Below, in pieces: positions 24,309 to 32,302 of a stretch of 64,000 bases of DNA. The DNA is taken from positions 1 to 64,000 of the forward strand of contig JAFQHP010000027.1 of NCBI GenBank assembly GCA_017397895.1, in the 5' to 3' direction. This stretch comes from Clostridia bacterium. Its GTDB lineage: Bacteria; Bacillota; Clostridia; Christensenellales; Aristaeellaceae. Within the stretch, counting starts at the first letter, position 1, and each line of letters starts with the position of its first letter. The position numbers and the translations under genes were made by a program. Under the pieces are notes generated by a model that saw only the letters and a program-made list of their open reading frames with translations, searched no databases and had not been told where the DNA came from.

Positions 24309-26054
24309 GTGGATACCGTCAAACGCATCTGGGGGCTGGTAAAGCCCTACAAAAAGCACCTGGTGGCAGGGCTGGTGCTGCAGTCCCTTGTAATCCTGTC
24401 GTACCTGATCAAGCCCTATATCACCACCTACATTGTGGACGACGTAATCTCCCTCGGGAATTACGACCGTCTTCTTCCCCTTTGCGCCGGGCTGATTGGC
24501 CTGACGCTGGTCATTGGGATCTGCAATTTCACCCGCAGCATGCTGTATGAACGCATGAGCCAGTCCGCCATGTGGGATTTGCGCACCGGGCTGTATGCCC
24601 ATCTGCAGGAAATGCCCTACGAGTTTTACGACAAGCACCGGGTGGGCGAAATTATGAGCCGCATGACCGGTGATATTGACGGTGTGCGCCATTTGCTGGC
24701 TGCCGGTATTGTGACGGTGTTTGAAAACGCAGTGCGGTTCGTGGGCGCTTTCATTTTCATGATGACCATGAGCTGGCAGATCACCCTGCTGGTGCTCACC
24801 GTAACCCCCTTCATTGCCATCATGGCCTGGACCTTCAACAAAAAAGTGCGTCCCCTGTTCCGCCAGGTGCGGGAACAGAACGCCACCCTCAACACCCTCA
24901 CCCAGGAAAACCTGGCGGGCATGCACGTGGTGAAGGCCTTTGCCCAGGAGCCCCATGAAGAAGAAAAGTTCAACGAAGAAAATCAGAAGCTGGCGGATAT
25001 GCACCTGAAGGTTTCCTGGCTGTGGAGTTCCTTTGTGCCCTTCATGGATTTGCTGGGCGCCCTGTGCACCCCCATTGCCCTGCTTGGCGGCATGCTGCTC
25101 ACCATGAACGGCACGCTGTCCATCGGCACCATGGTGGGTGTTACCGGCTATATCTGGATGCTGGTGGGCCCCATGCGCCAGCTTCCCAACATCATCAACA
25201 TGGTCACCAACGCCATTACCTCCGCCGAAAAGCTGTTCTATTATGTGGATTTCGGTGCCTCCATCAAGGAGCCGGAGAACGCCCAGACCCCTGCCGAATT
25301 CAAGGGCCATGTGGTGTTTGACCATGTGAATTTCTCCTACGGCCACAAGCTGGTGCTCAAGGACATCTGCCTGGAGGCAAAGCCCGGCGAAACGGTGGCC
25401 ATCATGGGCGCAACCGGCAGCGGCAAGTCCACCCTGGTCACGCTGCTGGGCCGGTTTTACGATATCCAGTCCGGCTCCATCACCATTGACGGTATTGACG
25501 TGCGCCGCCACTCCATCAAGCCCCTGCGCCGGCAGATTGGCTATGTGATGCAGGAAACCTTCCTTTTCTCCGATACCCTGGCGGACAATATCCGCTTCGG
25601 CCGTCCCGACGGCACCATGGAGCAGGTGGAGCGCAGCGCCAAGGTGGCCCAGGCCACCGAATTCATCGACCATATGCCCCAGGGCTATGAAACAGTGGTG
25701 GGTGAAAGAGGCCTTGGCCTTTCCGGCGGGCAGAAGCAGCGCACCGCCATTGCCCGGGCCGTGATGATTGACCCTGCCATCCTGATCCTGGACGACTCCA
25801 CCTCCGCCGTGGACATGGAAACGGAATACCAGATCCAGCAGGAGCTGAAGGAGGTGCTCAAAGGCCGCACCACCTTTGTCATCGCCCACCGCATTTCTTC
25901 CGTCAAGAACGCTGACCAGATCATCGTGCTGGACAACGGCGAAATTGCAGAGCGGGGCAACCACAAGACCCTCATGGAAAAGGGCGGCATTTACTACCAG
26001 ATGGTGATGGACCAGATGTCCTCCGCCGTGAAAGTGGAAAAGGAGGTGCAGTAA
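24309..26054 (+). CDS. ABC exporter half-transporter, degenerate-site subunit
   Basis: Type IV ABC exporter: six membrane helices (about 15-310) and a nucleotide-binding domain. Walker A is GATGSGKSTL, the signature LSGGQKQR and Walker B LILDDSTSAVD. The usual catalytic Glu after Walker B is Asp here, a mark of the degenerate site in heterodimeric exporters (TM287, BmrC). GTG 24309 is chosen because GGAGG lies nine bases before it; the frame upstream (TTG 24291) overlaps that site. It is 581 residues. The partner gene follows immediately. Substrate is unknown; drugs, peptides or lipids are all possible. Confidence 0.93.
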   Translation: MDTVKRIWGLVKPYKKHLVAGLVLQSLVILSYLIKPYITTYIVDDVISLGNYDRLLPLCAGLIGLTLVIGICNFTRSMLYERMSQSAMWDLRTGLYAHLQEMPYEFYDKHRVGEIMSRMTGDIDGVRHLLAAGIVTVFENAVRFVGAFIFMMTMSWQITLLVLTVTPFIAIMAWTFNKKVRPLFRQVREQNATLNTLTQENLAGMHVVKAFAQEPHEEEKFNEENQKLADMHLKVSWLWSSFVPFMDLLGALCTPIALLGGMLLTMNGTLSIGTMVGVTGYIWMLVGPMRQLPNIINMVTNAITSAEKLFYYVDFGASIKEPENAQTPAEFKGHVVFDHVNFSYGHKLVLKDICLEAKPGETVAIMGATGSGKSTLVTLLGRFYDIQSGSITIDGIDVRRHSIKPLRRQIGYVMQETFLFSDTLADNIRFGRPDGTMEQVERSAKVAQATEFIDHMPQGYETVVGERGLGLSGGQKQRTAIARAVMIDPAILILDDSTSAVDMETEYQIQQELKEVLKGRTTFVIAHRISSVKNADQIIVLDNGEIAERGNHKTLMEKGGIYYQMVMDQMSSAVKVEKEVQ

Positions 26055-26055
26055 A

Positions 26056-27846
26056 ATGGCAAGGGTTATCCGCCAGCTGGACGACGAAGCATTGGAAAAG
26101 CCGTTTAATAAACAGCAGTTCGTTCGTCTTTTGCGCTACATGAAGCCCTACAAAAAGCAGGTAGGCTTTTCCCTGGTACTGATGGTGATCGCCATGGCCT
26201 GCAACCTGGCCAACCCCTTCCTTATGAGCCGTGCCATCGGCGAATTGCAGGCCCAGAGCATGGACGTGCTGCCCTGGCTGCTGGGCGGCATGGTGGTGCT
26301 GGGCATCATCGGCGCCATCTGCACCCGGTTCCGCATCCGGTGGATGGACTCCGCCGGCCGTCGGGCGCTGGCCACGCTGCGGGAGGATCTGTTCCACCAC
26401 ATCCAGAGCATGTCCTTTTCCTTCTTTGATACCCGTTCCGCCGGGAAGCTATTGGTGCGGGTCATCAACGACGTAAACTCCCTGAACGATTTGTTTACCA
26501 ACGGCATCGTAAACGTCCTCATCGACTGCATGACCATCATATTGCTGGTGGTGATCATGATGGTGGTGAACTGGAAGCTGACGCTGATTGGCATGTGCAT
26601 TCTGCCCCTGCTGATCTTCATCCTGTTCAAGGTGAAGCGCATCATGCGCAAAAGATGGCAGCGGGTGCGGGTGAAAAACTCCACCATGAACGGCTACCTT
26701 CACGAATCCCTCACCGGCATGCGGGTAACGGAGGCCTTCGTCCGGGAAGACGAAAATGCCGATACCTTCTGCGCCGTCAACAGCGATATCCGCTCCTCCT
26801 GGATGAAGGCCGTCACTATCAACAACCTGTTCTGGCCCATGCTGGATCTGACCGGCAATATCGGCACGGTGCTGGTGTACATTTTCGGCGTGGAGTTTAT
26901 GAAGGCCGATGCCCTGTCTCTGGCGAATCTCCTGCTGATTCTTTGGTATCTGGGCCGCTTCTGGCAGCCCCTCAATACCCTCTCCAATTTCTACAACAGC
27001 CTCCTTTCCGCCACCGCCTCCATGGAGCGCATTTTTGAAATCATGGATACGGAGCCGGATATCCAGGACAAGGAAAACGCCGAAAAAATGCCCCCCATTG
27101 AAGGCCGGGTCACCTTCGAAAACGTTTCCTTCTCCTATGACCGGGAAAAGACGGTGCTGAAAAACGTGTCCTTTGATATCACCCCCGGCAGCACCATCGC
27201 ATTGGTTGGCCCCACCGGCGCCGGCAAAACCACCATCGTGAACCTGCTCAGCCGCTTCTATGATCCCACGGCAGGCCGGGTGATGATCGACGGTCACGAC
27301 ATCCGGGATATGCAGCTGACCAGCATGCGCAAGCAAATGTCCGTCATGATGCAGGATACCTTCATTTTCTCCGGCACCATCATGGACAACATCCGCTACG
27401 GCCGGCTGGACGCCACCGACGAAGAAGTGATCGAAGCTGCCAAAACCGTCAGCGCCCATGACTTCATCATGAATATGCCCAAGGGCTATCAGACGGAGGT
27501 GAACGAGCGGGGCACCTCCCTCTCCCAGGGCCAGCGCCAATTGATCTCCTTCGCCCGGGCCCTCCTGAACGACCCCAAAATTCTCATCCTGGACGAAGCC
27601 ACCTCCTCCATCGATACCCGCACCGAAATGCTCATCCAGAAGGCCCTGGATGCGCTTTTGAAAAACCGCACCTCCTTCGTCATCGCCCACCGCCTGTCCA
27701 CCATCCGCAACGCCGATTGCATCTTTGTGGTGCAGGACGGCAAAATTGCCGAACAGGGCAACCACGAAGCGCTCATCAAGCTGCCCGGCGGCCATTACCG
27801 CGGCCTTTGCGAAGCCCAGTGGCGTTTCATGTCGGCCGACGAATAA
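26056..27846 (+). CDS. ABC exporter half-transporter, consensus-site subunit
   Basis: Second half-transporter, 596 residues: six membrane helices (about 35-330) and a nucleotide-binding domain with Walker A GPTGAGKTTI, signature LSQGQRQ and Walker B LILDEATSSID with the normal Glu. The LSQGQ signature with a canonical Glu is the expected partner of the degenerate subunit upstream. Start ATG 26056 has AAAGGAGG upstream and lies 1 bp after the previous stop, so the two are co-translated. A terminator follows at 27855-27889. No regulator of the GntR or TetR type is adjacent. Confidence 0.94.
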   Translation: MARVIRQLDDEALEKPFNKQQFVRLLRYMKPYKKQVGFSLVLMVIAMACNLANPFLMSRAIGELQAQSMDVLPWLLGGMVVLGIIGAICTRFRIRWMDSAGRRALATLREDLFHHIQSMSFSFFDTRSAGKLLVRVINDVNSLNDLFTNGIVNVLIDCMTIILLVVIMMVVNWKLTLIGMCILPLLIFILFKVKRIMRKRWQRVRVKNSTMNGYLHESLTGMRVTEAFVREDENADTFCAVNSDIRSSWMKAVTINNLFWPMLDLTGNIGTVLVYIFGVEFMKADALSLANLLLILWYLGRFWQPLNTLSNFYNSLLSATASMERIFEIMDTEPDIQDKENAEKMPPIEGRVTFENVSFSYDREKTVLKNVSFDITPGSTIALVGPTGAGKTTIVNLLSRFYDPTAGRVMIDGHDIRDMQLTSMRKQMSVMMQDTFIFSGTIMDNIRYGRLDATDEEVIEAAKTVSAHDFIMNMPKGYQTEVNERGTSLSQGQRQLISFARALLNDPKILILDEATSSIDTRTEMLIQKALDALLKNRTSFVIAHRLSTIRNADCIFVVQDGKIAEQGNHEALIKLPGGHYRGLCEAQWRFMSADE

Positions 27847-27854
27847 CCCTTTCC

Positions 27855-27889
27855 CAGGATGCACGCCCCCCGCTGCATCCTGTTTTTTT
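27855..27889 (+). terminator. Terminator of the ABC exporter operon
   Basis: Nine-base perfect stem CAGGATGCA (27855-27863) with TGCATCCTG (27874-27882), then seven T. Confidence 0.92.
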
Positions 27890-27913
27890 ACACCCGCAGC
27901 CCCGGAATAATTC

Positions 27914-27942
27914 TTGCCAAAGAAGGCCGTTTCGTGTATGAT
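27914..27942 (+). promoter_or_regulatory. Promoter of the exported-protein operon
   Basis: -35 TTGCCA (27914-27919), 17-bp spacer, -10 TATGAT (27937-27942), about 40 bp before the ATG at 27983. Confidence 0.75.
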
Positions 27943-27982
27943 ATAGGCATGGCGCTATTTGCCAGGAAAGGATGCCGCACAC

Positions 27983-28927
27983 ATGAAGCTGAATAAAACC
28001 GTATTTTTCATTTTTATTGTCCTGATGCTGTTTGGCACCGCCGTCTGCGCTCTGGCAGAGGCCCTGCCCATGGATAACTATACCTTCGGCGCTGCCCCCA
28101 AACAGGAAAACTACCTGTCCGCCGATGAATATCAGGACAGCTCCATTTCCGTGAAAATGTATACGGACACCTTTGCCGATACCACCTACAACTATGCCCA
28201 TGTGAAAATCAGCCATCCTTCCCAGCTGCGCACCGCCCCTGCCGGCCTGATTGAAACCCCCAAGGCCACCTTCCGCTCCTCCACCACCTCCCGGGGCCGT
28301 CTGGTGGCCCGGGCCGTGAACGCCGTGGTTGCCATCAACGGCGACTACCACACCAAATCCGATAAATGCCAGGTGGTGCTCAGGATGAGCCAGCAGGTGC
28401 GCAACAACGCCGACGGCAGCATGGACCTGCTCGTCATCGATAAGGAAGGCAACCTGTCCGCCCTGCCCCTTTGCACCAAGGACGAATACGCCGCCTATTA
28501 CGAAGCCAATCAGGAAAACCTGTATCAGGTGTTCTGCTTTGGCCCGCTGCTGTGTAAGGACGGCGTCAGCGTGATCGCCCCGGATTATGAAAACCGCTCC
28601 CTGGGCGCCCAGAACAGCACCCAGCGCTCCGCCATCTGCCAGATCGGCCCCCTGGAATACCTGCTGGTCACCTGCGAAGGCCCCCAGAGCAAGGGCTCCA
28701 AGGGCATGACGCTGCCGGAATTTGCCGCCCTGTGTGAAATGCTGGGCAAAAAGCACAATGAAGAAAACGGCTGCTCCATCGCCTTCAACCTGGACGGCGG
28801 CAACAGCTCCACCCTGGTGTTCAAGGGCCTCAACGACAAAAAACAGTTCACCTATGTGAAGTACAACTGCCCCGATATCGAACGCTTCCTCAGCGACATT
28901 ATTTACTTTGCCACCCTGGAAGAATAA
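27983..28927 (+). CDS. Exported phosphodiester glycosidase-family (NAGPA-like) protein
   Basis: Member of the NAGPA / DUF2233 family, which removes a sugar from a phosphodiester or is found near spore and wall glycan genes. A signal peptide or anchor (MKLNKTVFFIFIVLMLFGTAVCA) precedes the domain: AINGDYHTKSD, CFGPLLCKDG, and NLDGGNSSTLVF with the conserved DGG. It is 314 residues from the chosen ATG, with AGGAAAGGA upstream. It is the first gene of a three-gene set with a membrane protein and an RCC1 protein; all are membrane-bound or exported. The substrate is not known, and a role in cell-envelope glycan processing is inference. Confidence 0.85.
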   Translation: MKLNKTVFFIFIVLMLFGTAVCALAEALPMDNYTFGAAPKQENYLSADEYQDSSISVKMYTDTFADTTYNYAHVKISHPSQLRTAPAGLIETPKATFRSSTTSRGRLVARAVNAVVAINGDYHTKSDKCQVVLRMSQQVRNNADGSMDLLVIDKEGNLSALPLCTKDEYAAYYEANQENLYQVFCFGPLLCKDGVSVIAPDYENRSLGAQNSTQRSAICQIGPLEYLLVTCEGPQSKGSKGMTLPEFAALCEMLGKKHNEENGCSIAFNLDGGNSSTLVFKGLNDKKQFTYVKYNCPDIERFLSDIIYFATLEE

Positions 28928-28942
28928 CAAAGGAGTGCCCCC

Positions 28943-29902
28943 ATGGAAGAAACCTATTCCTTCTTCGAAAACACCTATGCCCTCCTCGCCCTTTTGTTTA
29001 CGCTGGTCAGCATTGTGCTGGCCATCGTTTTTTCCAAGGGTAAGGTGAAAAAATCCGCCGCTGCAGTGTACGGCGTTCTGGCCGGAGTGCTGGGCCTTTT
29101 TGTGGGCCGACTGGTATACTGCGCAGTACAGTTTGAATTCATGTTCTATGACGAGATTGGCAATTTCGCCGGCCTCACCCCCTTCTTCCAGATGGGCAAC
29201 GGCCGTGTGAACATGGGCGGCATATTGCTTGGCGTACTGCTTGCCGCGCCCATTGCCGCCCGCATCACAAAGGAAAGCACCGCTTCCCTGCTGGACGCCG
29301 CTTCCCTGCCAGGGCTTTTGCTGTACGCCGTCCTGCGGTTTATTGAGCCCCTCTCCGGCCAGGGCTACGGCGAATGGATGGAAAACGAAAGCCTGTGGTT
29401 CCAGCCTCTTTGCATCACCAACGCCTGGGGCGACTGGATGCTCAGCGTGTGCTTCATTGAAGGGCTGCTCACCGCCGTTTTGCTCATTGTGCTTTTCTGC
29501 CTGCGCAAAAAGGCCGCACAGCCCGGCACCCTTTTCAGGTATGCACTGTTTTTGTTCTGCACGGTGCAGGTACTGCCCCAGTGCCTCAGGTGCGACGACG
29601 TGCTGTTTGTGTTCATTTTCGCCAGGGTCAATCATATCGCGCTGGCCCTTGTGATGTTCTTCGCCCACCTGATTACCCTTCTCAAGGCAAAAAAGCGGAG
29701 CCTGCCCGGCAAAACCGTGGCCTTGGAAGCGATTCTGATGGCGCTGGGAGAAATCCTGTGCATCGGCACTATTTTTGCCCTGGATAAAACCAACCTGCCC
29801 GATTTGCTGGTATACTTTGTGATGGCAGCCGCCCTTGCCGGCATGGGCTTCCTTGCCTGCCGCCGCATCCATAAGGAGGATCAGCCGTGTATCGCCGATT
29901 GA
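28943..29902 (+). CDS. Polytopic membrane protein (possibly Lgt-like)
   Basis: A 319-residue integral membrane protein with about eight hydrophobic stretches, notably around 12-30, 38-55, 90-110, 120-140, 170-195, 205-225, 235-255 and 275-300. The GRVNMGGILLGVLLAAPIAARIT stretch (written here in part) and a later RFIEPLSGQG loosely recall prolipoprotein diacylglyceryl transferase, but the conserved Lgt signature is not clear. I would not name it. The start has AAAGGAG upstream, and its 3' end overlaps the RCC1 gene by 16 bp, so translation is coupled. It may supply or process the exported neighbours. Confidence 0.6.
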   Translation: MEETYSFFENTYALLALLFTLVSIVLAIVFSKGKVKKSAAAVYGVLAGVLGLFVGRLVYCAVQFEFMFYDEIGNFAGLTPFFQMGNGRVNMGGILLGVLLAAPIAARITKESTASLLDAASLPGLLLYAVLRFIEPLSGQGYGEWMENESLWFQPLCITNAWGDWMLSVCFIEGLLTAVLLIVLFCLRKKAAQPGTLFRYALFLFCTVQVLPQCLRCDDVLFVFIFARVNHIALALVMFFAHLITLLKAKKRSLPGKTVALEAILMALGEILCIGTIFALDKTNLPDLLVYFVMAAALAGMGFLACRRIHKEDQPCIAD

Positions 29903-31062
29903 TTGCCGTTTCCCTGCTGCTTTGCTTGTTTTGCTCCGCCGCCATGGCCGAAGTGCACACCCTGCCCGACGGGCGGAATGTGATATTGGCCGTGGGCGGC
30001 AGCTTTGCCTACACCCGGGATACCACCGGCTTCATCCGCTGCTGGGGGGATAACCAGTTCGGCCAGCTGGGCAAAGGTAACCTGAAGCAAACCTACAAAG
30101 TGTCCGATTTCAAAACAAAAAATGAAGAGATTGACCTTTCCCTGCTGCAGGAAGTGGTCACCGCTTCCGATTACAGCTACCTCTGGCTTTCCGACGGCAC
30201 GCTGTGGGGCGTGGGCAATAACAGCTACCTGCCCCTTGCCCTGAAGGAGGGCACCTATACCACCCACAAAAAAGTGAATGTTCCGGAAGTGCCCGCCGCC
30301 ATGGCCACCGGCTTTGGCCATGTGCTGATGCTGACGGAAGAGGGCAAGGTGTACGCCTGGGGACGCAATAATAACGGCCAGGTGGGCAACGGCAAGCGCA
30401 GGAATGTGCAGGAGCCTTACCTTCTGCCCCTGGAAAACATTGTGCAGATTGCCGGCGGCGGCAAGTTCTCCCTGGCGCTGGCAGCCGACGGCACCCTGTA
30501 CGGCTGGGGCAATAACGAAAACCACGAAATTTCCCCGGAAAACACCGCTTATTTTGCCGAACCCATCGTCATTGACTACGGCGATATCAGCATTGCTTCC
30601 ATCGACGCCTGCGGCCATAGCGTGGTGCTGCTGGACAAGGAAGGTACCCTGTGGACCTGGGGCCGGAACGATTTTCATCAGCTGGGCTATGATACCGGCC
30701 TGAAAACCACCGCTTCCCCTCAGGCTATACCCCTGCCTCTGCCGGTGAAATATGTGGCCGCCTACTCCTCCCAGACCTATGCCATCCTGGAGGACGGCTC
30801 CCTCTGGAGCTGGGGCAATAACAGCTACGGCCAGCTGGGCCAGGGCTTCCGTTCCTCCGCTTCGGAAGGTGTGCTGCCCGCTCAGGTGTGGGATAAGGAC
30901 GTGGTGCTGGTGCAGGGCGGCAGCCTCTTCTGCCTGGCCATGCTTTCCGACGGCACCGTGCTTTCCGCCGGCATCAGCAAGTTCGGCCAGCAGGGCGAAG
31001 GCACCGCCGACAGCAAATATGCCCTCTCCCCCAACGGTATGGATCTGATTTTAGACGAATGA
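29887..31062 (+). CDS. Exported RCC1-repeat seven-bladed propeller protein
   Basis: Signal peptide MYRRLIAVSLLLCLFCSAAMA then seven RCC1 repeats. Repeat ends are visible as DGxLxxWGxNxxGQLG variants: CWGDNQFGQLG, LWGVGNNS, YAWGRNNNGQVG, YGWGNNENHE, WTWGRNDFHQLG, WSWGNNSYGQLG and LSAGISKFGQQG. Seven repeats match a closed seven-bladed propeller. The GTG start has AAGGAGG upstream; it is 391 residues. Bacterial RCC1 proteins are of unknown role; ligand binding outside the cell is a guess. It ends the operon; the following 425 bp are the hairpin-rich block. Confidence 0.88.
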   Translation: MYRRLIAVSLLLCLFCSAAMAEVHTLPDGRNVILAVGGSFAYTRDTTGFIRCWGDNQFGQLGKGNLKQTYKVSDFKTKNEEIDLSLLQEVVTASDYSYLWLSDGTLWGVGNNSYLPLALKEGTYTTHKKVNVPEVPAAMATGFGHVLMLTEEGKVYAWGRNNNGQVGNGKRRNVQEPYLLPLENIVQIAGGGKFSLALAADGTLYGWGNNENHEISPENTAYFAEPIVIDYGDISIASIDACGHSVVLLDKEGTLWTWGRNDFHQLGYDTGLKTTASPQAIPLPLPVKYVAAYSSQTYAILEDGSLWSWGNNSYGQLGQGFRSSASEGVLPAQVWDKDVVLVQGGSLFCLAMLSDGTVLSAGISKFGQQGEGTADSKYALSPNGMDLILDE

Positions 31063-31487
31063 TGAGGGGCGTTGCCCCCTCAACCCCCACAAGGGATTTC
31101 ATCCCTTGACCCTTTTGGCGGAAGCGGTTAATGCACAGCACGAATATTGTTCCGCTGTAGCTTAGGAAATACCGGCAACACGTAGAAAATCGTTTGCAAA
31201 AGACGATTGTCATATTGCAAATTGAAAGTGGCACTGCCACCCCACGGGCTGGGCGGCAGAATGCCGCCGGCCGGATGCCGAGGCATCCGGGGAAAACGAA
31301 AAATAAGCGGAGGGAAATTTATTTTCCCATCCGCTATTTTTTTCGTTTTCGTAGCGCCCGTGGGCACACATCTCCTCGCTGCTCCAACCTTCATGCGGAC
31401 ACAAGTTTGCCTGATCTGCTTGTGTGTCGCAGGATGGGTGCAGGGGCAATGCCCCTGCCGCGGGGTGAAGGGGGCGAGGAGCCCCCT
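31063..31487. repeat. Gene-free block of stacked hairpins
   Basis: A 425-bp region with no credible gene, between converging genes. It holds a series of inverted repeats: GAGGGGC/GCCCCCTC (31064-31081), CAAGGGAT/ATCCCTTG (31090-31108), AATCGT/ACGATT (31188-31208), GGCGGCA/TGCCGCC (31252-31268), CCGGATGCC/GGCATCCGG (31271-31290), a 59-nt hairpin with 20-bp arms (31292-31350), CAGGGGC/GCCCCTG (31441-31457), and GAAGGGGGC/GCCCCCTTC (31467-31489, running into the sfsA 3' end). No T-run follows any stem closely enough for one clear terminator. It may be a repetitive element of the genome, for example a palindromic or MITE-like unit. Confidence 0.7.
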
Positions 31488-32165
31488 TCAAAGCTTCACC
31501 GGCACAGGCTGATCAAGTTCCATGCCCGTCTCCGTCACCAGGCAATCATACGCCCAGATTTCCACGCCCTTTGCGGCGGCTTGCCGCAGTGCTTCGCCGA
31601 ACTGAGGATGCATCTGATCGTTTGGCGAAAAGGTGTGCACGCCCTTCATCTGGATGACAAAGAGGGCAGCTGCTTTGTGCTCTTCCTCCACGCAGCGGAT
31701 TAGGGAATGCAGGTGCTTGATGCCCCTTTCCGTAGGCGCATCGGGGAAAAGGGCATGGCCGTCTTTTTCCAGCGTTACCCCTTTCACCTCCACAAACCAT
31801 GTATTCCTTTCCGTTTCCACGCAAAAATCCAGCCGGCTGTCCCCGTGGAGCACTTCCCCTTTCACGCTTTTCACATCCGGCAGTATACGCCAAAGCGCTT
31901 CCCCGGCCGCATGATTGGGCGCCTGGCTGTCCATGTTGATGCAGGTATTGCCTTTCCATACGGCCACCAGGTCATACCTGGTTTTCCGCTGCGGATTTTG
32001 AGACACGCTGAGGGTTACCGGAGCGCCGGGCACCAATAATTCCCGGCACCGGCCGGTATTTTTCACATGGCAAATTTCTTCCTTTCCGTCCACCATCACA
32101 TGGGCAATGAACCGGTTAGGCCGGGAAAGAAAAATACCTTTCTTCACTTCGTCATACAATTTCAC
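31488..32165 (-). CDS. sfsA: Sugar fermentation stimulation protein SfsA
   Basis: SfsA-family protein with a PD-(D/E)XK nuclease-like fold; suggested roles are DNA binding and sugar metabolism control in Escherichia, but the true function is not settled. Recognisable parts: FLSRPNRFIAHVMVDG, HVKNTGRCRELL, SRLDFCVE and EVKGVTLEKDGHALFPDAPTERG, the last with the family's acidic/lysine active-site-like residues. It is 225 residues. The GTG start has GGAGGTG upstream and a promoter at 32185-32213, divergent from the FAD oxidoreductase operon. Confidence 0.92.
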   Translation of the reverse strand: MKLYDEVKKGIFLSRPNRFIAHVMVDGKEEICHVKNTGRCRELLVPGAPVTLSVSQNPQRKTRYDLVAVWKGNTCINMDSQAPNHAAGEALWRILPDVKSVKGEVLHGDSRLDFCVETERNTWFVEVKGVTLEKDGHALFPDAPTERGIKHLHSLIRCVEEEHKAAALFVIQMKGVHTFSPNDQMHPQFGEALRQAAAKGVEIWAYDCLVTETGMELDQPVPVKL

Positions 32166-32184
32166 AGGGCTTCACCTCCCCTTC

Positions 32185-32213
32185 ATCATACCATCATTTT
32201 TTTCGCCGCACAA
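32185..32213 (-). promoter_or_regulatory. Promoter of sfsA
   Basis: Minus strand: -35 TTGTGC (32213-32208), 17-bp spacer, -10 TATGAT (32190-32185), preceded by GATGG. Confidence 0.65.
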
Positions 32214-32221
32214 GGGAAAGC

Positions 32222-32250
32222 TTGTAAAGGGGCCCTATTTGTGGTATGAT
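32222..32250 (+). promoter_or_regulatory. Promoter of the FAD/Fe-S oxidoreductase operon
   Basis: -35 TTGTAA (32222-32227), 17-bp spacer, -10 TATGAT (32245-32250) with TGTGG before the -10. It diverges from the sfsA promoter. Confidence 0.72.
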
Positions 32251-32302
32251 AAAAGTGGTTGTATACAAGATGTTTGAAACCACCGAAAGGAATGAAACGA
32301 TC

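Noticed and set aside
31194-31703. Plus-strand frame over the hairpin block and sfsA 3' end
   Set aside because: It crosses stem-loops and runs antisense into sfsA; no ribosome-binding site and no recognisable protein.
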